From Bubalus kerabau (Eukaryota; Chordata; Mammalia; Artiodactyla; Bovidae): a DNA stretch of 64,000 bases. Both the position numbers and the translations under genes were made by a program. Shown here in pieces: positions 58,301 to 64,000 of the stretch. The notes under the pieces are model-generated. The model had not been told where the DNA came from. It saw nothing but the letters and a program-made list of their open reading frames with translations, and did no database searches. How positions within the stretch are numbered: the first letter of the stretch is position 1; the number at the start of each line of letters is the position of its first letter. The stretch spans positions 85,649,482-85,713,481 of the forward strand of contig NC_073626.1 in NCBI RefSeq assembly GCF_029407905.1. Reading direction: 5' to 3'.

Positions 58301-58846
58301 ACTGACCTGGGGAGTTCCTCTTACAGTATCCTATCATTTTGCCTTTTCATACTGTTTGTGGGGTTCTCAAGGCAAGAATATTGAAGTGGTTTGCCATTCC
58401 CTTCTCCAGTGGACCACATTCTGTCAGATCTCTCCACCATGACCCACCTGTCTTGGGTTGCCCCACGGGCATGGCTTAATTTCATTGAGTTAGACAAGGC
58501 TGTGGTCCTAGTATGATTAAATTGACTAGTTTTCTGTGAGTATGGTTTCAGTGTGTCTGCCCTTTGATGTCCTCTTGCAACACCTACCATCTTACTTGGG
58601 TTACTCTTACCTTGAATTTGGGGTATCTCATCACGGTTGCTCCAGCAAAGCACAGCTGCTGCTCCTTACCTTGGATGAGGGGTATCTCCTCACCACCGCC
58701 CCTCCTGACCTTGAACGTGGAGTAGCTCCTCTAGGCCCTCCTGTGCCCGTGCAGCCACCGCTCCTTGGACGTGGGGTTGCTCCTTCCGGCTGCCGCCCTT
58801 GGCCTCGGGCATGGGGTAGCTCCTTCCAGCCGCCGATGTTAGATTT
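55331..58846 (-). mobile_element. Nearly full-length BovB LINE (antisense)
   Basis: About 3.5 kb, the most complete BovB here. The minus strand reads from a GC-rich 5' region (58846 down to about 58650) through an N-terminal segment (58321-58653, MVGVARGHQRADTLKPYS) and the apurinic-type endonuclease (57742-58044, YYCGQESLRRNGVAIMVNKR; VLFIIGD; then GSDHELLITK near 57465). A basic linker (56930-57445) follows, then the RT (55887-56717, with AKAFDCVDHNKLW and the intact catalytic YADD near 56118) and the C-terminal region (55344-55844, VMYGCESW, RMRWLDGITDSM). It cannot make a whole protein: tgg to tag after IIGD, a one-base deletion just downstream, tgg to tga at about 56928, a one-base deletion near 56676 and tgc to tga at about 55887. 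Encoded activities in intact copies: target-primed reverse transcription and nicking. Confidence 0.95.
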
Positions 58847-60140
58847 AAACCTAACCATATTAATAAATTAAATTAAATGTACATTGTCTAAATATACCAA
58901 TTAAAGGCAGAGATTTTCAGACTGGGCAAAAATGCAATAACTACTGCCTATAGAAATGGTCTTTAAATATTAGTGCACAAATAAGTTAAAAATAAAAGGA
59001 TGCAAAACAATATACTATCCTAATACTGATGAGAACAAACCAAAGAACCTATATTCATATCAGACAAACTAGATTTCAGAGTCAAAGACATTCCTAGAGA
59101 TTTTCATATTGACAAAATGATCATTTTATGAAGGTGACATAATGTTAAAGGCGTATGTATCTAATAGCAAAACTCCAAAATAGACAACACACAAAAAGAG
59201 AGGATTTCTTGGAGAAGTGGATAAATTTACAATTATAGTTGGAAATTTCACTGTCTCTCTTTCTTAATAACTGATGGAAGGATTGGAGAGAAACTCATGT
59301 AAGGGTATAAAAGACGAACAAGACAATCAATTTGAGGTAATTGATATGTGTAGGATGCACTGTGCAACACCAGCAAAATAACACTTTTATTTCAAAAGTA
59401 CATTAACATTTACAAATGTAGACTATATTTGAAACCATAAAGTAAGTCTCAATCAATATGCAAGAATTTAAGTCATAGGATATATATTTTCTGACTACAT
59501 TGAAGTTAACTTAGAAATCAATAAAGGAAAAGTATTTGGAAAGTAGCCAAGTATTTGGAAAGTAAAGAACACACACCTCTAAATAACCCATGGGTCAAAA
59601 AAGAAATAAATGGGAAAATTGGAAAGATTTTGGAGATCAGTGATAATGAGAACATAGCAAAATTTATGGGATGGTGCTAAAGATGTACTTGGAAATTTAT
59701 TGCAGCAAATGCTTATGTTAAAAAATTGGAAGGTTTCAAATTTAAGCAACGATAAGATGTTAAAAAATAGGAAGGTTTCAAATGTAAGCAACTATAAGAT
59801 GATGAAAAATTAAATACTAAATAGGGACAAAAAAGAAAAAAATCAGATTGAAAATTAATAAAATAGAAAGCAGAACAATAGAGAAACTTTTAAAAATCTG
59901 GTATTTTGAGATCAATGAAGTTGATAAACTTCTGAATTAATAGAATGAACAAGAAAAAGAAAGAGGACACAGATTACTAATATCAGGAATGAAATAGATG
60001 ACATCACTGTAGATATTAAAGACAATTATTAGGTTTTTGAATACATTTCTACCAATAAATTGACTGAAAATAAACTGCCAATCATTGACTACTGGAGTAA
60101 GAAGGAGAAAGTTCTTAAAAGGGATAAACTAATAAAGCTT
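58847..60140 (+). mobile_element. Ancient L1 ORF2, endonuclease to RT, sense
   Basis: 'accaattaaaggcagagatttt', 'ataaaaggatgcaaaacaat', 'catatcagacaaactagattt', 'caagaaaaagaaagaggacac' follow sense L1 ORF2 from mid-endonuclease to before the RT. No open frame. Interrupted by a short BovB at 60141. Confidence 0.75.
59715..59798 (+). repeat. 42-bp tandem duplication within L1
   Basis: Units 59715-59756 and 59757-59798 begin atgttaaaaaattggaagg and atgttaaaaaataggaagg and differ at about four bases. A private duplication inside the L1 copy. Confidence 0.85.
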
Positions 60141-60515
60141 TCGAACTGTGGTGCTAGAGAAGACTCTTGAGAGTCCCCTGGACTGCAAGGAGATCCAACC
60201 AGTCAATCCTAAAGGAAATCAACCCTGAATATTCATTGGAAGGACTGATGCTGAAGCTGAAGTTCCGATATTTTGGTCACCTGATGCAAAGAACGGACTC
60301 ATTTGAAAAGACCCTGAGGCTGGGAAAGATTGAAGGTGGGAGGAGAAGGGGATGACAGAGGATGAGATGGTTGAATGGCATCATCAACTCGATGGACATG
60401 AGTTTGAGCAAGCTCTGGAAGTTGGTGATGGACAGGGAAGCCTGGTGTGCTGCAGTCCATGGGGTGGCAAAGATACAGACAGGACTGAGAAACTGAACTG
60501 AACTTATTAAAGCTT
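60131..60515 (+). mobile_element. BovB 3' end, 365 bp, with 10-bp target duplication
   Basis: Body 60141-60505, starting in the ELWCW-coding region and ending 'gaaactgaactgaac'. Flanks aataaagctt (60131-60140) and attaaagctt (60506-60515) differ at one base. Frame 60167-60355 keeps VPWTARRSNQSIL. Inserted in sense L1. Confidence 0.9.
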
Positions 60516-60892
60516 ATTCAAAAAGAAATAAATGAATAACTAGGCTAATATCCATGAAATACATTGAATTTGTAGTTAAATATTTTCTTCTGAAGAAAAC
60601 TGCAGGTCCATATGGTTTTCCTGGTGAATTCTGATAAATATTTATGAAAAAAAAGTGTCAATTGTCCAGAAAGTCTTCCAGAAAATGGAAACTGTGAGAA
60701 AACTTCCCTGATCATTCTATACAGACAACAATAACCTGCTATCAAAACTACACAAAGATATTACATTAAAAACTATATCACTCATGAACACACAGAAAAA
60801 TTCTGGACAAAATTCTAGAAAATTAAACCCAATTATACATTGAAAGACTAACATATCATCACTAAATATTGTTTATCCCAGGGACGAAATTG
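60516..60892 (+). mobile_element. Ancient L1 ORF2 RT-proximal region, sense (continuation)
   Basis: 'gaagaaaactgcaggtccatat', 'gattttcctggtgaattct'-like, 'aaaattctggacaaaattcta', then 'attaaacccaattatacat'. Continues the L1 of 58847-60130. The orientation changes at about 60893. Confidence 0.7.
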
Positions 60893-61252
60893 ATATGTTT
60901 CAAAATATCCATTCTTTCACTAATTGTGAGTCTAAAACATTCCCACATATACTGGGGTTCATCTTTGAGCTTACTTTTTCATTGTTTTGTTTGTCAATAC
61001 TGTGTCAATACCACACCTTCTTATGGCTTTAAAAATATATGTAATTTATTATATAAATTAACATCTGGGAGGACAGGTAGCTTTTTATCTCTTATTTATA
61101 AAGTTGACTTGGTTTCCACAAAACTTTATACATCCATGAAATTTTTGGAGTAAGATTTTTAAGTTACTCAAAAATATCCAACTGGAATTTTAATGGATTT
61201 TTGATATCATCCTTTCCAGACTTTGTCTCTTCATTTATTCAGATAAACAGCT
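60893..61252 (-). mobile_element. Ancient L1 ORF2, antisense
   Basis: 'tgtcaataccacaccttcttatgg' and 'aatatccaactggaattttaat' are antisense L1 ORF2 words. Interrupted by the LTR at 61254 and resumed at 61640. Confidence 0.65.
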
Positions 61253-61253
61253 A

Positions 61254-61632
61254 TGTCCTCGCTATGGACTCAATGTGTCAACTCCCCAACCCTAACTCAT
61301 AAGTTGAAGCTACCCTTACCCCTAATGTAATGTTTTCGGAGGCCAGGCCTTTAGGAGGTAATTAAGTTTAAGTAAAGTGATGAGGTTGAGGTTCCATGAT
61401 AGGATTAGTGTCTTTACAAGAAGAGGATAAGAGACCAGAGCTTTCTCTCTGCCACATGAGAATACAGCAAGGAGCAGTCATTTGTAAGCCAGGAAGTGGG
61501 CCCTCACTAGGATCAAATCAGCACTTGGTCTTGGACATCCTAGCTACCAGAACTGTGAGAAATGAGTGTATTTTTTTAAAACTACCAGTCAATGGTATTT
61601 TGTTACAGTACCTGGAGCTGACTAATGTTTAT
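61254..61632 (+). mobile_element. MSTA/THE1-like MaLR LTR, sense
   Basis: 'gctatggactcaatgtgtcaac', 'ggaggccaggcctttaggagg', 'agtgggccctcactagg', 'cagaactgtgagaaatga', 'caatggtattttgttacagtac'. Nearly complete, and the same class as the antisense copy at 28175. Non-coding, non-autonomous. Confidence 0.82.
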
Positions 61633-62060
61633 TATAATTTTGTTGTTTCTTCTACAGAGGAAAGATTCTTGCTTTGACTTATTCTTATATATTGCTGTTG
61701 TAAATGGTACTTTATTTTTGCCTTATTTTATTGAGTCATTGCTGATTTAAGAAATGCTTTTAATATTGTAGGTTGAATTTGTAGTTGTTAAACATGCATA
61801 ACTTTTTGTAGTTTTTGAATTTTTTTAAGGTTGATGTTTATGTCTTGATCATTTATCTTCCCTCCCAATTCTTACACTTCATTCCTTTTCATTTCCTTAT
61901 CATATTGGCCAAGACTACCGCAGTATAGTCACTAAAAATAGTGTGCATAGAGACAGGAGGCATCTTTGTATTATTCTCAATCTCAAATTGAATACATCCA
62001 TTTCTCTATAGTTTCCCTGTTAAAGTTCCTCCATTGGTATAGGTTTCGGTATATCTCATT
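61633..62060 (-). mobile_element. Ancient L1 RT region, antisense (continuation)
   Basis: 'ttgctgttgtaaatggtacttt' and 'agacaggaggcatctttgtatt' are antisense L1 RT-domain words and continue 60893-61252. Confidence 0.65.
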
Positions 62061-62065
62061 TTGGT

Positions 62066-62622
62066 AGACAGCCTCTAGGATGGCCCCTGGTGATCCGGCC
62101 TCCTGGTATTTATGCTCCAGTGTAATCCTCTTACCTTGAGTTGGGAATGAGCTTATTCTTTCACTTCTACTGAACAAAATGTGGCAGGAGTGATAGGATG
62201 CCACTTCCAGTATTAGGTTATAAAAACACTGGTGCTTTTGTCTTGGGTGCCCTCTTTGGCTTGCCTTGGAGAAAGTCAGCTGCCATGTCATGAGGCAGCT
62301 CTATGGAGAGGCCCATGTAACAAGCCTGGAAATGGACATTCTATTGGCAGTTGAGTAAGGTGAATGAGCTTGGAAGGAGTTCCTCTGAGGCCTGTCGACA
62401 CCATGTGAGTATGTTTGAAAGTAGGTTCTCCTTCTGTGGAAGTTTGAGATGACTACAGCCTTGACCAACATCTTGATAGCAGCTTTATAGGAGATTCTGA
62501 GGCAAAACTGCTCAGCTCATCTGTATCTTGATTCACAGAAAATATGAAATGATCAATGTTTGCTGTTTTAAGCTATCAAGTTTTGAGGTAATATGTTATG
62601 CTATAATAGGCAACTAACATAT
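62066..62622 (+). mobile_element. MLT1-like MaLR LTR, sense
   Basis: 'gacagcctctaggatggcccc', 'ggcaggagtgataggatgcc', 'gctgccatgtcatgaggcag', 'gatgactacagccttgacc', 'gttttaagctatcaagtttt', ending 'ataggcaactaacatat'. A different MLT1 subtype from the one at 19462. Confidence 0.75.
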
Positions 62623-62684
62623 ACATTTATCTACTCTTTAACAAATATATGTATGTGATATATATATGCATGTAATTATTTTAC

Positions 62685-63041
62685 ATATATACTTTTCCAG
62701 ATTATTTCCCATTATAGGTTATTATAAGATATTGAATATAGTGCCCTATACTATAAAGTAGGTTCTTGGTCTTCATATATTTTATATAAAGTAGTTTGTA
62801 TCTCTTTATCCCATTCTCCTAGTCTCTTTCCCCTTTGATAACCATGTTGGTTTTCTGTGTCAGTGGGTAGGTCTATTTCTGTCTTGTATATGAATTCATT
62901 TGCATCTTTTTTTTAAGATTCCACATATAAGTGATATATGATATTTGTCTTTCTCTGACTTACTTCATAAATATGATCATTTCTAGGTCCATCATGTTGC
63001 CCCAAATGGCATTTGTCCATTCTTTTTAATGGCTGAGTAAT
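62685..63041 (-). mobile_element. Artiodactyl L1 3' UTR/ORF2 end, antisense
   Basis: 'cccattataggttattataag', 'gattccacatataagtgatat', 'tctctgacttacttcataaa' and 'atggctgagtaatattat' follow the L1 antisense order. Continues after the SINE. Confidence 0.82.
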
Positions 63042-63202
63042 ATTATACATATGCTGCTGCTGCTGCTGCTAAGTCGCTTCAGTCGTGTCCGACTCTGTGA
63101 CCCCATAGAAGGCAGCCCACCAGGCTCCCCCATCCCTGGGATTCTCCAGGCAAGAACACTGGAGTGGGTTTCCATGCCCTACTACATCTTCATTATACAT
63201 AT
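63042..63202 (-). mobile_element. BOV-A2-type SINE, truncated, with perfect 11-bp target duplication
   Basis: (GCT)6 tail and one monomer, ending near 'ggagtgggtttccatgcc'. Body 63053-63191. attatacatat lies at 63042-63052 and 63192-63202. Confidence 0.9.
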
Positions 63203-63378
63203 ATCTGTTGATGGACATTTACATTGCTTCTCTGTCTTGACTATTATAAATAGTGGTGCTATGAACATTGAGATGCATGTGTCTTTTCAAATTAGAGTTT
63301 TCTTCAAATATATGCCCAGGAGTGGGATTGCTGGCTCACATGGTAGCTCTACTTTTAGTGTTTTAAGGCCCCTCCACA
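63203..63378 (-). mobile_element. L1 ORF2 end, antisense (continuation)
   Basis: 'ttgatggacatttacattgc', 'tatgcccaggagtgggattgc', 'ttttaaggcccctccacactg'. On the minus strand this gives IPLLGIYL-type ORF2 C-terminal sequence. Confidence 0.85.
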
Positions 63379-63603
63379 CTGTTCTCCTGTGATCTGGTGG
63401 CTCAGTTGGTAAAGAATCTGCCTGCACTGCTTGGAGACGCAGGTTTGATCCCTGGTTTGGAAGATCTCCTGGAGAAGGGAATGACAACCCACTCCAGTAT
63501 TCTTGCCTGAAGAATCCCATGGACAGAGGAGCCTGATGAGCTACAGTTCATGGGATTGCAAATAGTCAGACATGACTGAGTGACTAACACTATTCTGTTC
63601 TCC
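63379..63603 (+). mobile_element. Bov-tA SINE with 9-bp target duplication
   Basis: 'gatctggtggctcagttggtaaag', 'gggaatgacaacccactcc', 'agtcagacatgactgagtg'. Body 63388-63594. ctgttctcc lies at 63379-63387 and 63595-63603, inside the antisense L1. Confidence 0.88.
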
Positions 63604-63850
63604 AAAGTGGCTGCACCAATTTATATTCCCACCAACAGTGTAGAAGAGTTCCTTTTTCTTCACACCCTCTCCAGCATTTGTTATTTGTAGACTTTTGGAT
63701 AATGGCCATTCTGACCAGGGTGAGGTGATACCTCACTATAGTTTTGATTTGCATTAGAGAAGGTGGACATCTTTTCATGTGCCTTCTGGCTATCTGTATG
63801 TCTTCTTTAGGGAAATGTCCATTTAGGTATTTTCAATTGGGATTTTTTAA
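63604..63850 (-). mobile_element. L1 ORF2 C-terminal region, antisense (continuation)
   Basis: The minus strand codes MQIKTIVRYHLTLVRMA and NKCWRGCEEKGTLLHCWW, the conserved end of L1 ORF2. The element then stops; an A tract with GAAA units follows at 63879-63905. Confidence 0.85.
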
Positions 63851-64000
63851 TATTTAACTGCATGAGGTATTCGGTTCTTTAAAAAAAAAAAAAGAAAGAA
63901 AGGAAGCCTAAAATATTTCATTTTAAATGTTTGCCTTTAGAGACATCCCAAGAGTTTGAATTACTAAAATGTGAAAGGTTAGAATGATTCTGAATATATT

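Noticed and set aside
1137..60505. Regularly recurring identical words as a possible CRISPR array or satellite
   Set aside because: They are dispersed BovB and SINE copies of varying length and orientation without regular spacing, in a mammalian genome.
63042..63202. Trinucleotide (GCT)n runs as possible coding or disease-type repeat
   Set aside because: Each lies at the tail of a BOV-A2 SINE, where (AGC)n is part of the element.

Overview
The window is AT-rich mammalian nuclear DNA from a ruminant, most likely a bovid (cattle, buffalo, sheep or goat group). The evidence is the repeat content: about nineteen copies of the BovB (RTE-clade) LINE, many tRNA-derived/BovB-derived SINEs (Bov-tA and BOV-A2 types), CHR-type SINEs shared by cetaceans, hippos and ruminants, a mariner end of the ruminant type, and L1 elements both ancient (mammal-wide) and young (ruminant). 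Species and chromosome cannot be read from this sequence. Repeat family names below come from my memory of consensus sequences, not from a search.

I find no host protein-coding exon, rRNA or tRNA gene that I can support. Every reading frame above about 130 codons is a BovB or L1 fragment or the antisense of one. The window therefore reads as intergenic or deep-intronic DNA built by serial retrotransposon insertion.

Layout. 1-7.0 kb: L1 remnants repeatedly split by 3'-end BovB copies and CHR SINEs. 7.0-13.1 kb: an antisense BovB, a MIR pair, a long sense BovB followed directly by a second BovB 3' end, and an old inverted L1. 13.1-19.4 kb: mostly single-copy DNA with a few SINEs. 19.4-22 kb: an MLT1-like LTR cut in two by a Bov-tA and a 1.7 kb antisense BovB. 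22-30.3 kb: antisense ancient L1s carrying an antisense MaLR LTR, which itself carries a SINE. 30.3-33.3 kb: the longest repeat-poor block. 33.3-41 kb: BovB copies around a solo class II (ERVK-type) LTR with a perfect 6-bp target duplication, then antisense L1/BovB layers. 41-47.5 kb: ancient L1 in alternating orientation plus single-copy DNA. 47.5-50.8 kb: a sense BovB interrupted by a young L1 with a 5' inversion and a 14-bp target duplication. 50.8-54 kb: single-copy DNA with a mariner end and SINEs. 54-62 kb: antisense L1, a nearly full-length antisense BovB (about 3.5 kb), further L1 and an MSTA/THE1-like LTR. 62-64 kb: an MLT1-like LTR and an antisense L1 carrying two SINEs.

No undescribed gene system is visible. 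What the window offers is a readable insertion history: several nested insertions keep their target-site duplications, so the order of events can be worked out directly.
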